Shown here: piece by piece, positions 53,537-63,026 of the stretch
Numbering within the stretch: the first letter of the stretch is position 1
How the letters are laid out: each line of letters opens with the position of its first letter
Assembly: GCF_031951985.1 (NCBI RefSeq)
Contig: NZ_JAVLVU010000001.1
Span: 4,898,001-4,962,000 of the forward strand
Direction: 5' to 3'
DNA length: 64,000 bases
From: Mucilaginibacter terrae
GTDB taxonomy: Bacteria > Bacteroidota > Bacteroidia > Sphingobacteriales > Sphingobacteriaceae
The notes under the pieces: model-generated
Told to the model about the DNA's origin: nothing
Database searches by the model: none
What the model saw: the letters and a program-made list of their open reading frames with translations, nothing else
Made by a program: the position numbers and the translations under genes

Positions 53537-56500
53537 ATGAAGAAAATTTTACTTGTTCTTCTTGCTTTGTGTACTATTGCCTCGAGCAACTTGTACGCTC
53601 AAAGCAAAAAAATCACCGGTGCTGTTACGAGCGCCGATGATGGTCAGCCCTTACCAGGGGTTTCTGTTAAGGTTGCCGGTTCAAGCATTGGTACACAAAC
53701 CAGCGCTGACGGTAGCTTCGCTTTAAATGTGCCTGCAAATGCTACTTCTTTGCAATTCACTTATCTGGGTTATGCCACTCAGAATGTTTCTTTAGGTTCT
53801 GGTACGGTTTACAATGTAAAACTCGTATCGGATAATAAAACATTAAGCGAGATCGTGGTGACCGGTTATGGTGTACAACAAAAACGTGAGGTCACAGGCT
53901 CAATTGTTTCAATTAAGGGCTCTGAGTTTGAAAATCAACCGGTTCAAAGTTTTGACCGCGCGTTACAAGGTCGTGCTGCTGGTGTTCAGGTAACTTCAAA
54001 TAGCGGTCAACCTGGTGGTAGCTTAACTGTTAACATCCGTGGTGTTGCCACAATTAACGGTACTACCCAACCACTGTACATTGTTGACGGTGTTCAATTA
54101 AGCTCTGGTGGTATTTCTGGACAAACGTCTGTTAATGCCTTAGCATCTATAAACCCTGATGATATTGAATCGATCGAAATTTTGAAAGATGCGGCTTCAT
54201 CAGCTATTTACGGTTCATTAGCTGCAAACGGTGTTGTAATTGTTACTACAAAACGTGGTAAAGCTGGTAAAACCGTATTTTCTGCTTCTGCTCAGTTTGG
54301 TAGAAGTCAAATGTATAATCCCTATACATTATTGACCGGATCTGAGTATATGACTTTACAAAGAGAGGCTTATGTAAATTCATTCTTACGTCAAGGTTAT
54401 ACTGATGGCGTTGCCCGTGGTATTGCTCAGGCAAATACTGCCAACAGAATTACTACTGCAGATGTGCCTTCTTATGACTGGATAGATGCCATAAAAAGAA
54501 CTGGTAAAGTTGGACAGTATGATCTGTCAGTTAGTGGTGGTGATACCAAAACTAAATTCTTTATTTCGGGTTCATACAATAAAACCAATGGTACTATTAT
54601 CAAATCAAATTTTGAAAGAGGTACTGTTCGTGGTAATTTAGATCACCGTATCAACGATAAATTGTTTATTTCAACGTCGTTAAATTTGAGTGGTTCTGGT
54701 CAGTTTGGTCCAGGTACAAATGCAGGTTTCTTCACCAACACACCTTTTACTGGAGCATTATTAACTGCTCCGGTAAATCCAATTTACAATGCTGATGGTA
54801 CTTTCAACGCAACAAATTTTGTTGGTATCAATACGCAAAACAGTGTTCAAAACTTAAATCAGGAAATCAGGTCAGCAGGTACTTTTCAAACTGTTGATAA
54901 CCTTGCTTTAGTTTACAACATTTTACCTGAGCTTGCTTTTAAAGCCTTTGGTGGTTTAGAGTTTTCTGATATTCGCGATCTAAACTATCGCCCGTCTACA
55001 TTATCTGCAGCAGCGGCTTCTTTAGGTTCTGGTTCTGAAACTTTCAGAAGAAACATTAACTATAATGTTAGCGGTACATTTACCTATAACAAAAAGTTTA
55101 ATGAGGTTCATAACATTTCAGCGATCGGTGGTTTCGAATTCCGTTCGGTTACTCAACGTACTTTAGGTGCTTCATCACAAACTTTTGCCAATCCTTTGTT
55201 AACCTTGGTTAGCCAGGGCGCGGTGCCAACAGCAGCTTCGTCAACCTTTACTGGTTATAAAATTGCCGGTTTCTTAGGTCAGTTAAAGTATGATTATAAA
55301 GGTAAATATCTTTTTACTGCAAACGTTCGTAATGACGGTTCATCTCGCTTTGGTGCAAACCAAAAATATGGTCTGTTCTATGGCTTCTCTGCCGGATGGG
55401 ATGCAGCTGCAGAAGATTTCCTGAAAAATAATAATGTTATCAGCCAGTTAAAACCTCGTATTAGCTACGGTGTTGTGGGTAGCCAGCCAGGTAACGATTA
55501 TAACTTTACAGCATTAAATCTTTATGGTAGCGGTGGTCAATATGGTAACCCTGGTATAATTGGTGGTTTAAGACCATCACAGCTTGAAAACCCTAATTTT
55601 ACATGGGAAAGATCTGCTGCTATTGACTTAGGTTTAGATTATGGTTTATTTGGTAACAGGATCACTGGTTCGGTAAGTGTTTATCGTAAGAAAAATACTG
55701 ACCTTATTTTAGGTGTAACTTTACCTGGTGACTCAGGCTATACCAGTTACACTCAAAATGCAGGTTCGGCACGTAGTGAAGGTATTGATATCGACTTAAG
55801 CACCATTAACATTGATCATAAAGATTTTAAATGGAGCACAAAGTTCAATATTGCTTTCAACCGTACAAAATTGTTATCATTAGTAAACGGTTTACAGCAA
55901 ATTCAAACTTACACTTATACTGTGGGCCGCTCATTGCAAAATATCTATACCTACCGTTGGGCAGGTGTTAACCCTGCAGATGGTCGTGCAATGTATTATG
56001 ATGCTAATGATAATATTACTTATAACCCTGTAGCTGCCGATCAAAAAATTATTGGCAATCAATTACCTAAATTCTATGGTGGTTTAGATAATACTATCAG
56101 CTACAAAGGTTTAACGTTATCGGCATTGTTCCAATATCAATACGGTAACTCATCATATTTGCAATCACAACAATATGTAGAAACTTCAGGAGCAGTGGCC
56201 AGCAACCAAACTGTTAATCAGTTACAGCGCTGGACAACTCCTGGTCAAGTTACCTGGGTGCCACGTCCGTATGCAACCAATTATGCTGAGCCTAACAGCG
56301 CAAGCTTGCAGTTCTTATCAAGTCGTTTTGTTGAAAAAGCATCTTATATTCGTTTAAAACAAATTGATTTAAACTATACTCTACCAAAATCAGTTTTAAA
56401 TGCTGTTAAATTATCATCAGCGTCAATCTTTGTTCAAGCATTAAACCTTGCAACAATTACTAACTACAGAGGCGATGATCCAGAAAATACAGGTAACAAC

Positions 56501-56557
56501 CTAAACTTTTATCCTAACCCAAGAACATATACTTTAGGTATAAACGTTAAATTTTAA
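53537..56557 (+). CDS. SusC/RagA-family TonB-linked outer-membrane transporter
   Basis: 1,006 residues. Signal peptide to about residue 21 (LYA-QSKK), carboxypeptidase regulatory-like domain (~25-100), SusC signature LSEIVVTGYGVQQKREVTGS, plug (~120-230) and a 22-strand barrel ending YTLGINVKF. It forms a pair with the SusD gene 11 bp downstream; together they import large nutrients (glycans, peptides) with TonB energy. Codon use is AT-richer (GGT, GCT, ACT) than the neighbouring housekeeping genes. Confidence 0.96.
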   Translation: MKKILLVLLALCTIASSNLYAQSKKITGAVTSADDGQPLPGVSVKVAGSSIGTQTSADGSFALNVPANATSLQFTYLGYATQNVSLGSGTVYNVKLVSDNKTLSEIVVTGYGVQQKREVTGSIVSIKGSEFENQPVQSFDRALQGRAAGVQVTSNSGQPGGSLTVNIRGVATINGTTQPLYIVDGVQLSSGGISGQTSVNALASINPDDIESIEILKDAASSAIYGSLAANGVVIVTTKRGKAGKTVFSASAQFGRSQMYNPYTLLTGSEYMTLQREAYVNSFLRQGYTDGVARGIAQANTANRITTADVPSYDWIDAIKRTGKVGQYDLSVSGGDTKTKFFISGSYNKTNGTIIKSNFERGTVRGNLDHRINDKLFISTSLNLSGSGQFGPGTNAGFFTNTPFTGALLTAPVNPIYNADGTFNATNFVGINTQNSVQNLNQEIRSAGTFQTVDNLALVYNILPELAFKAFGGLEFSDIRDLNYRPSTLSAAAASLGSGSETFRRNINYNVSGTFTYNKKFNEVHNISAIGGFEFRSVTQRTLGASSQTFANPLLTLVSQGAVPTAASSTFTGYKIAGFLGQLKYDYKGKYLFTANVRNDGSSRFGANQKYGLFYGFSAGWDAAAEDFLKNNNVISQLKPRISYGVVGSQPGNDYNFTALNLYGSGGQYGNPGIIGGLRPSQLENPNFTWERSAAIDLGLDYGLFGNRITGSVSVYRKKNTDLILGVTLPGDSGYTSYTQNAGSARSEGIDIDLSTINIDHKDFKWSTKFNIAFNRTKLLSLVNGLQQIQTYTYTVGRSLQNIYTYRWAGVNPADGRAMYYDANDNITYNPVAADQKIIGNQLPKFYGGLDNTISYKGLTLSALFQYQYGNSSYLQSQQYVETSGAVASNQTVNQLQRWTTPGQVTWVPRPYATNYAEPNSASLQFLSSRFVEKASYIRLKQIDLNYTLPKSVLNAVKLSSASIFVQALNLATITNYRGDDPENTGNNLNFYPNPRTYTLGINVKF

Positions 56558-56568
56558 TTTGATTCCAA

Positions 56569-58050
56569 ATGAAAAGAAAAAGCATATATATAACATGTTT
56601 AGGTGCTCTTCTAACATTTTCTGGTTGCAAGAAAATATTAGAGGTACAGCCTGAGAACCAACTTGATGCTGCTATTGCATTAAGTGATATAAACGGCTAC
56701 CAAGCCTTGTTAATGTCAGTTTATGACCGCTTACAGAGTTACACTTATTATGGCCGGGACATGGCATTAATGGGCGATGCGCTTGCCGATAATATCTTTA
56801 CCCATACAGCCAATGCCAGCGGTCGTTACGTAGGCCAAAACGCTAATACACGTTCAAGCCATTATAATGTTTGGACTAACGTATATTCAGGTATAAATGA
56901 GTTAAATACAATTATTGCTACTATTGACAAGTTCACAACCCTGAGCGGTACTCAAGCCACTTTGCAAAAACAGATCAAAGCAGAGGCTTATGCTTTGCGC
57001 GGTATGATGTATTTTGACCTTGCCCGTATCTATGGATACGAACCAGGAAAAGTGCCTACGACCGGTTCTAATGCAAATTTTGATAAAAGTGCTGTTATCC
57101 GTTTAAAGCCAACTGCCGGGGTTGGTGATGCTGTATCAATACCACGTAGTAACATAACAGATACTTATACTGCAATTGAAGCAGATATGAATGCTGCAAT
57201 TGCAGGATTTAAAGCAATAGGTACAAGTAAACCCGCAAATCCATATCGTTTTTCAGAGTCTGCGGCACACGCAATTTTTGGTAAAATTTTATTGTATGAA
57301 AGCAAATGGGCACAAGCTGTAACTGAGTTTGATAATGCTTTAAACGCAAATATTACACCTTCAACATTGGCACCAATTGCCGCAGGCGGATATTCTGCTG
57401 CTTTCAAAAGAATTCCTAATCCTGAATCATTATTAGAATTGTATTACAATCAATCGGTTGAAGTAACAGGCGTAACAGGTAGTAACGATGGCTTATTCAC
57501 TTATACAACTCCAGCTACTGCCGCATTGAGCACTTTTGGTGGCCAAACAGTTTCTGATGAATTATACAGTTTGTTCTCAGCAGGTGACGATCGTTTAGCA
57601 ATGTTTTACACATCTGCTTCAACACGTAGTGCTGTTGTAATGAGATGGACAAATAAATATTCAGCAGCTGGTGGCCCATATACTGATGATGTTTGGATCA
57701 TTCGCTATTCAGATATCATATTAATGAAAGCTGAGGCATTGGCAAATCAAGGTCAGTATGCTACTGCTGCAGGATTGGTTGTACAATTGCGTGCGAGCCG
57801 TAATGCAGGTACTACAATAACTGTTCCTACTGATGCAAGCTTGTTATCATTTATTCAGGATGAGAGAAGACGTGAGTTGTTTTTTGAAGGTCATCGTTGG
57901 TTTGACTTAAAACGTACAGGTAGTAATATCACTAAGCCTTTGGCAACAGCCGTAGGTACTATTGCTTATACTGATTACCGTTTATTGGCTCCACTACCAG
58001 TAGCTGAAGCTACCTTTAATCCAGCCCTTCCTCAAAATCCTAACTATTAA
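56569..58050 (+). CDS. SusD/RagB-family nutrient-binding lipoprotein
   Basis: 493 residues with lipobox FSGC (Cys20). The fold is SusD-like: N-terminal TPR-like region (INGYQALLMSVYDRL, EAYALRGMMYFDLARIYG), and C-terminal RagB domain with DERRRELFFEGHRWFDLKRTG. Surface lid that binds substrate for SusC. No glycosidase, protease or sigma/anti-sigma gene accompanies it, so the substrate cannot be read from context. Confidence 0.96.
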   Translation: MKRKSIYITCLGALLTFSGCKKILEVQPENQLDAAIALSDINGYQALLMSVYDRLQSYTYYGRDMALMGDALADNIFTHTANASGRYVGQNANTRSSHYNVWTNVYSGINELNTIIATIDKFTTLSGTQATLQKQIKAEAYALRGMMYFDLARIYGYEPGKVPTTGSNANFDKSAVIRLKPTAGVGDAVSIPRSNITDTYTAIEADMNAAIAGFKAIGTSKPANPYRFSESAAHAIFGKILLYESKWAQAVTEFDNALNANITPSTLAPIAAGGYSAAFKRIPNPESLLELYYNQSVEVTGVTGSNDGLFTYTTPATAALSTFGGQTVSDELYSLFSAGDDRLAMFYTSASTRSAVVMRWTNKYSAAGGPYTDDVWIIRYSDIILMKAEALANQGQYATAAGLVVQLRASRNAGTTITVPTDASLLSFIQDERRRELFFEGHRWFDLKRTGSNITKPLATAVGTIAYTDYRLLAPLPVAEATFNPALPQNPNY

Positions 58051-58067
58051 TAATAATATTGAGTAAA

Positions 58068-58703
58068 ATGAAGAGAAATCTATATATAGCGGGTTTAGTT
58101 ACCGCATTAGCAGCCGTATTTACCGGTTGCTTGCCTGATAAGGCTGAAGACGCTTTGATATATAAAGGTCCAACAGTTGTTGAATTCAAAAATCATACAG
58201 TTGGACAAGTAGATACAATTCTTAATCGTAAAGGAGTATACACTTGTACCGCACAAACAGATAGTAGCCGTAGTGTTAACCAAGACTTTATAGCTTATAA
58301 AGCCGCTGCTGCCACCCCAAATACTTTGAGCTGTGTTGCTGCCGCTAATACTAATTACCGTTTAGCTGCCGATCCTACACGTGCCGCAAATCCACGTGTA
58401 ACAGATAGTATATTAGTACAGTTGGTTGGTCCGCAAAGTGCAAATCCTACTGTGATCAATTACACAGTACGTCCTACATCAACAGCTGTTGAAGGTGTAA
58501 ATTACAATTTCAGAACTCCTGGAGCAAGAAGTGTAACTATTCCCGCTAACAAATCTGCTGCGTACATACTTATTGATATACCTCAAGGAGTACTTACCAC
58601 TGCTAATACCAGCAGGCAATTAATTCTTGACCTTGTTGGAAATTCAGAAGTACAGCCAAGTGCTAACTTTAAAAAGTTTTTATTGACTATTCGTAAAAAC
58701 TAA
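58068..58703 (+). CDS. Third lipoprotein of the susCD operon
   Basis: 211 residues from ATG 58068 with lipobox VFTGC (Cys21). No catalytic motif; residues ~130-205 (TAVEGVNYNF then ITIPANKSAAYILIDIPQG-like strands) look like a beta-sandwich similar to DUF4843-type surface proteins of SusCD loci. Position 18 bp after susD suggests an accessory surface binding protein. Followed by a terminator. Confidence 0.75.
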   Translation: MKRNLYIAGLVTALAAVFTGCLPDKAEDALIYKGPTVVEFKNHTVGQVDTILNRKGVYTCTAQTDSSRSVNQDFIAYKAAAATPNTLSCVAAANTNYRLAADPTRAANPRVTDSILVQLVGPQSANPTVINYTVRPTSTAVEGVNYNFRTPGARSVTIPANKSAAYILIDIPQGVLTTANTSRQLILDLVGNSEVQPSANFKKFLLTIRKN

Positions 58704-58721
58704 TTTTTCATGATTTATTAT

Positions 58722-58751
58722 AAAGGGGGAACTTTTGCAGGTTCCCCTTTT
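58722..58751 (+). terminator. Terminator of the susCD operon
   Basis: 11-bp stem (58722-58732 / 58741-58751; one G-T pair) with a poly-T tail. Confidence 0.88.
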
Positions 58752-58837
58752 TTTGTTAAAATATTTGTTGATTTTTTTTCCTTATCACATCATACTGAGT
58801 GTATTAAACGTTATCTTTATTTATAGCAATATTATAT

Positions 58838-59494
58838 ATGAAATTTAAGAGCTTTTTATTTACGTTGTTATTTTTTGCACGCTTAAATAGCATTAGTGCA
58901 CAGGTTGTTTCTCAAGATATTAATGGTAGACCTTATAGATTAAAAGGAGCGGTTGATGTTGAAGGCTCGGCATTTTTGAATGATGATTGGCAAAAAGCAA
59001 CTGTTAAGCTTTCAAACGGGAAAACATATAAAGATGCATCTCTTAAATTTAACCTTGCTGATAATGAGCTTCTTTTTAAAGGGAAAGATGGTGAACCATT
59101 TACTTTTATGGAACCAGTAAGTGAATTTGCAATTACAGATGATTTGCAGAATATTCATACTTACAGAAATGATTATAGCTTTGAAGGAGAGTCTCCTGCT
59201 ACATATTTTGAGGTATTAGCTGATGGAACAACTCAGTTATTGAAAAAGACAACAAAGTCGATAGGTGATTTTAAGGAATATAACGGGCCTATAGTTAAAA
59301 AATATGTTACCTCTGTGAAATATTATTTATATAAGGATAAAAAAGCTATACAAATAAAACCAGATAGAAAATCGCTTTTGTATAGCTTGGGTAGTAAACA
59401 AGCCGAGCTTGATACCTATATAAAAAATAACAACCTTAATTTAAAGCAAGATGCTGATTTGGGAAAAGTTGTGGTTTACTTTAACTCTATATAA
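58838..59494 (+). CDS. Secreted protein of unknown function
   Basis: 218 residues, signal peptide to about 21 (SISA-QVV). The mature part (KGAVDVEGSAFLNDDWQKATVKLSNG, then YFEVLADGTTQLLKK) has alternating strands with no recognised motif. AT-rich codon use like the susC genes just upstream. Its last 19 bases overlap the end of bioD on the other strand. Confidence 0.72.
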   Translation: MKFKSFLFTLLFFARLNSISAQVVSQDINGRPYRLKGAVDVEGSAFLNDDWQKATVKLSNGKTYKDASLKFNLADNELLFKGKDGEPFTFMEPVSEFAITDDLQNIHTYRNDYSFEGESPATYFEVLADGTTQLLKKTTKSIGDFKEYNGPIVKKYVTSVKYYLYKDKKAIQIKPDRKSLLYSLGSKQAELDTYIKNNNLNLKQDADLGKVVVYFNSI

Positions 59495-60096
59495 CTTCCT
59501 TTATCATTAATCCACTGTTTGCTTATAGAATTAATTTTAGGGACATTTAGTAAATTTATACCTGATATATTTTTTAATATTATCTTCTCAGAATACTCAT
59601 CCCTATTTCCATTAAAAATCAAAGTATTCACTTTGATTTTTTTTTGCCTCAATAGTTCGAGTGATAGTAAGGTGTGGTTTATACTTCCCAAATAATGCTT
59701 TACAACTAATATTACTTCGGCGTCGAATTTTTGAATCAAATCAATAACAAAATGCTCATCATTCAAGGGGACCATTAAACCGCCTGCACCCTCTATTATT
59801 AATTGATTATCGGTTTCAGGCAACTCAAATTTATCAAGTTCTATTTTTATACCATCAAGCTCTGCCGATTTATGCGGCGAAAAGGGCTGGGTTAACCGAT
59901 AGGTTTCGGGATGAAAAACTGAAGTGGTATTTGATACTAATGCTTTAACTTTCATCGTATCGCTGTTATTTAAATCGCCCGATTGTACGGGTTTCCAGTA
60001 ATCGGCTTTAAGTTTTTCAACCAATATTGCCGAAACAACTGTTTTACCAACATCGGTGCCAATGCCGGTTACAAAAAGGGGACGGGGCTTATTCAT
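59476..60096 (-). CDS. bioD: Dethiobiotin synthetase
   Basis: 206 residues; ATP- and CO2-dependent ring closure in biotin synthesis. P-loop GIGTDVGKT, YWKPVQSGDL and EGAGGLMVPL are BioD blocks. Slightly AT-rich codon use. bioF lies upstream in the same direction with an 8-bp overlap, so they are co-translated. Confidence 0.93.
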   Translation of the reverse strand: MNKPRPLFVTGIGTDVGKTVVSAILVEKLKADYWKPVQSGDLNNSDTMKVKALVSNTTSVFHPETYRLTQPFSPHKSAELDGIKIELDKFELPETDNQLIIEGAGGLMVPLNDEHFVIDLIQKFDAEVILVVKHYLGSINHTLLSLELLRQKKIKVNTLIFNGNRDEYSEKIILKNISGINLLNVPKINSISKQWINDKGSYIELK

Positions 60097-61204
60097 TGTT
60101 ATCTAAATATTTTAGGGCATTTACCAAGGCATCAATTTGTGCCGGTGTATTGTAACTATGCAAACATATTCTGAGCCTTTCGGTACCTACAGCCACTGTA
60201 GGGCTAAGTATAGGCCGTACATCAAGCCCTGTGTTTTGTAAATGAGCAGCAGCTCTTTTAGTGCGTAGATTGCCGTTTACAATAATGGTTTTTATGGCAC
60301 TGCTGTAAGCAGCAGCGTGTGTGCCCATTTGAGCGTTAAAGTGAGTGATATTTGCTTGAAGGTTATTTATGTGCTCTGAAGCGCTATTTAATAGCTTATA
60401 AGCCATTTTAATGGTTGCCAGCTGATGAAATGGGGAAGCTGTAGTATAAATAAAAGAACGAGCAAAATTAATGAGATAATCACTCAATTTTTTGCTGCCC
60501 AGTATTGCCGCACCGTGGCAGCCCATAGCTTTACCATAAGTAATTATGCGGGCAAAAATCTCTTCCTGTAAATTTAATTTATCAACAAGGCCTTTACCAA
60601 ATACCCCAATGGCATGAGCTTCATCAACAACCAAAGCGGCATTGTACTGGCTGGCAAGTATACAAAGTTCGGTAAGCGGAGCAATATCACCGTCCATCGA
60701 ATACACACTTTCTACAACAATGTAGCAGTTGCCTTTGGCCTGTTTTAATTTTGTTTCGAGCTCATTGAGGTTATTATGTTTAAAGCTGTACCTGTTTGCA
60801 TAGCTCAAGCGTATGCCATCAATAATTGATGCATGGGCAAGTTCATCATGAATTACAGTGTCTCCGCGTTGCGGGAGGGATGATAATAACCCCAGGTTGG
60901 CATCATAACCCGAATTAAACAGTAAAGCAGCTTCGGTGTTATGGTATTGGGCAATATAAGATTCTAACTCTTCGGCATATGCGGTATTGCCTTTTAAAAG
61001 CCTCGAACCGGTTGACCCATTAAAATGGTGAGGGTGATTAAGCAATTCCTGATTAACCAGCTCCTTTAAATCAACTGAGCGTGCAAAACCCAGGTAATCG
61101 TTAGATGAAAAGTCGATCAGGTTGTTTTCGGTTTTTAATTGCCTGTAATTGCCTTTGTGTTGCCTTTGCGCTAACCTTTGCTGTATAAATTGCTGCGGAC
61201 TCAA
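60089..61204 (-). CDS. bioF: 8-amino-7-oxononanoate synthase
   Basis: 371 residues, PLP alpha-oxoamine synthase condensing pimeloyl thioester and alanine. SSNDYLGFA, GSTGSRLLKGN, VDEAHAIGVFGKG, and the PLP Lys in ITYGKAMGCHGAAILG. Start is a TTG (61204). Only bioF and bioD are in the window; bioA and bioB must be elsewhere. Confidence 0.94.
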   Translation of the reverse strand: MSPQQFIQQRLAQRQHKGNYRQLKTENNLIDFSSNDYLGFARSVDLKELVNQELLNHPHHFNGSTGSRLLKGNTAYAEELESYIAQYHNTEAALLFNSGYDANLGLLSSLPQRGDTVIHDELAHASIIDGIRLSYANRYSFKHNNLNELETKLKQAKGNCYIVVESVYSMDGDIAPLTELCILASQYNAALVVDEAHAIGVFGKGLVDKLNLQEEIFARIITYGKAMGCHGAAILGSKKLSDYLINFARSFIYTTASPFHQLATIKMAYKLLNSASEHINNLQANITHFNAQMGTHAAAYSSAIKTIIVNGNLRTKRAAAHLQNTGLDVRPILSPTVAVGTERLRICLHSYNTPAQIDALVNALKYLDNNE

Positions 61205-61230
61205 TATGCTTTGAAATTTTGTGCTAAAAT

Positions 61231-61259
61231 AGAAAAAGCGGCCGATAGCCGCTTTTTCT
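61231..61259. terminator. Terminator between DUF4890 gene and bioF
   Basis: Perfect 12-bp stem AGAAAAAGCGGC / GCCGCTTTTTCT, 5-nt loop. Confidence 0.92.
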
Positions 61260-61264
61260 AAATA

Positions 61265-61657
61265 TTATTTTTGAGGTGGAGGAGGGGGATTGCCTCCGCC
61301 GCCGCCCTGGCGCATTCTGTTAGCTCTTTCGGCTTGCATTTTATCAAATGCTTCTTTTTGCTCAGCTGTTAAAACTTCTTTAATTTTTACATTCGAAGCT
61401 TCCATTATAGGACGCCATGCCTGCATCATAGCCTGACGGTCTCCGTTTGCGGCTGTCATTAAGCTATCGCGTTTTTTGGCTTGAACTTCATAAATAGCTT
61501 TTATTTTACCAGTTTGGGTATCATCAAGCTTTAATTGAGTTTGCAAACGTTTGGCTTGCTCTTCAGGTGTTCCACCCATACGGCCACCGCCACCCTGGGC
61601 GAAGCTTACCGCGCTTATTCCTAATACGAAACAGCACATTAATAAGATCTTTTTCAT
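61265..61657 (-). CDS. Small periplasmic Spy/DUF4890-like protein
   Basis: 130 residues, signal peptide to about 20 (SFA-QGGGG). Helical core with PEEQAKRLQTQLKLDDTQTGKIKAIYEVQ...LTAEQKEAFDKM, matching the DUF4890/Spy-like pattern, then Gly- and Pro-rich C-terminus (RQGGGGGNPPPPPQK). Spy-like proteins are periplasmic chaperones; function here is inferred. Confidence 0.85.
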   Translation of the reverse strand: MKKILLMCCFVLGISAVSFAQGGGGRMGGTPEEQAKRLQTQLKLDDTQTGKIKAIYEVQAKKRDSLMTAANGDRQAMMQAWRPIMEASNVKIKEVLTAEQKEAFDKMQAERANRMRQGGGGGNPPPPPQK

Positions 61658-61721
61658 TTTTTTAAGTTTGTTTAGTTTTTGATAAAGATATTGGCTATGA
61701 GTTTAATAACAACCTTGTAAC

Positions 61722-62495
61722 TTAATTGTTGCTTTGCAGTTTCGAAATTGATTTCTGCATTTCGGACATCATGCTGGTCAGGTTTTCAATGCTTGGCTCA
61801 GGCATAGGGGTTGGCAATTGTGTTGATAAATAAGCCTTGGCCTTCCATATTTCTAAAATGTCCTCGCCGCTAATTTCATAAGGATCGTAAGCAGGGTTGT
61901 CTGATATTAATTTCAGCTTTTTATTATCTCGATATTTATTGCCAATGCGTTTGTATACCACACCTTCGGTTTTAGAAAGTACCACATAAGTTTCTCCCGG
62001 TTTTATATCGCCCCAGTTTTCAACATATTCGCCTATAATTAATGTGCCCGAAACCAGTGGCAGCATAGAGTCGCCTTTTATTTCGAAAGCACGGTAAGTA
62101 CCTTGCTTAAACATAGGTAAATGTAATTTTGATAAGCCGGCAACATATTCAGGATCGGCATAACCATTCAAATAACCGGCACTTGCTTTTACCGGTACCA
62201 TTTCAATGTTTTCGTTATCATCCTTATCAACCGTAATACTCAGCACGCGTAAGTTGGCCGGGTTACCTTTGGGTTTGGGTGCCCACTTTTCGTTAATGGT
62301 TTCATTAATAAAATCATCTATGCTTATTTCAAAATACAATGCTATTTTTTTTAGCAGATCATATTTCGGATCAGCACGGTCTTCCTCATAAGCACCCACT
62401 AACGATCTTTTTATGCCTATTTCGTCGGCAAATTGCTGTTGGGTAAGGCCTTTCTTTTTTCTGAGGAATTTAATATTTGTTGAAATTATTGACAT
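61722..62495 (-). CDS. Xre-family regulator with S24 (LexA-like) protease domain
   Basis: 257 residues. N-terminal HTH (1-65: IKFLRKKKGLTQQQFADEIGIKRSLVGAYEEDRADP), then an S24 domain (~100-225) with catalytic Ser143 (GDSMLP) and Lys182 (VVYKRIG), and possible Ala-Gly cleavage site at 106-107. It may cleave itself after a stress signal, as LexA and phage repressors do. Divergent from the GIY-YIG gene; three half-sites TTACTAA/TTAGTAA lie between. Confidence 0.92.
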   Translation of the reverse strand: MSIISTNIKFLRKKKGLTQQQFADEIGIKRSLVGAYEEDRADPKYDLLKKIALYFEISIDDFINETINEKWAPKPKGNPANLRVLSITVDKDDNENIEMVPVKASAGYLNGYADPEYVAGLSKLHLPMFKQGTYRAFEIKGDSMLPLVSGTLIIGEYVENWGDIKPGETYVVLSKTEGVVYKRIGNKYRDNKKLKLISDNPAYDPYEISGEDILEIWKAKAYLSTQLPTPMPEPSIENLTSMMSEMQKSISKLQSNN

Positions 62496-62506
62496 AAAAT
62501 TTGGAA

Positions 62507-62549
62507 TTACTAAATTTGTTAGTAAAATTTATGCTCATAAAATTAGTAA
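62507..62549. promoter_or_regulatory. Three half-site operator between S24 regulator and GIY-YIG genes
   Basis: TTACTAA (62507-62513) and TTAGTAA (62519-62525) form an inverted repeat with a 5-bp spacer, and a third TTAGTAA is at 62543-62549. The spacer region contains the GIY-YIG gene's -7 element TAAATTTG (62511-62518). Likely bound by the S24 regulator; inference. Confidence 0.65.
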
Positions 62550-62581
62550 CAATAATTCATTTAGCAAAATTTATTATCAAA

Positions 62582-62938
62582 ATGAAGCAGTATATATATA
62601 TAATAACCGACAGAAACCGCACTAATTTACATGTAGGCCTATGTACTGATATGATGAAGACCATACAGTTTTACCGTGACATGCCTACCTTGTTTTTTGA
62701 TAAGGCGCAACAGCTAAACCGTTTAGTATATTTTGAGGAGATTAATACCGAAGAGCAGGCCATGGAGCGCTTTAAATATTTAAGCACCTTTACCCGTGCA
62801 CAAAAAGAAAAAATGATCAGATCGGTTAATGCCGATTGGATAGACCTTACTGTAGGCTTGAAACTTGAAAGCAATATGAGAGTTCGTCCGTTGCTCAGAC
62901 CATCATTGGCAACTGCTAAGCGTCCACTTGTTTTTTAA
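62582..62938 (+). CDS. GIY-YIG family protein, catalytically degenerate
   Basis: 118 residues from ATG 62582. The fold matches the small GIY-YIG family: YIYIITDRNRTNLHVG, LVYFEEI, RAQKEKMIRSVNADWIDL. But compared with active nucleases the Tyr of YIG is His17, the catalytic Arg is Thr27, and the Glu that binds metal is Phe64, while the conserved Asn83 (VNADW) remains. Cleavage is therefore unlikely. It may bind DNA or another partner. Divergent partner of the S24 regulator. Confidence 0.83.
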   Translation: MKQYIYIITDRNRTNLHVGLCTDMMKTIQFYRDMPTLFFDKAQQLNRLVYFEEINTEEQAMERFKYLSTFTRAQKEKMIRSVNADWIDLTVGLKLESNMRVRPLLRPSLATAKRPLVF

Positions 62939-63026
62939 GAAGACGGTTTGCCTTAATTGAGGTAGTATGATGCTGTTTATTCAGCTTATGCTATGTCTGT
63001 ATGTGACAGTATGGTTTGTAAGGCCA

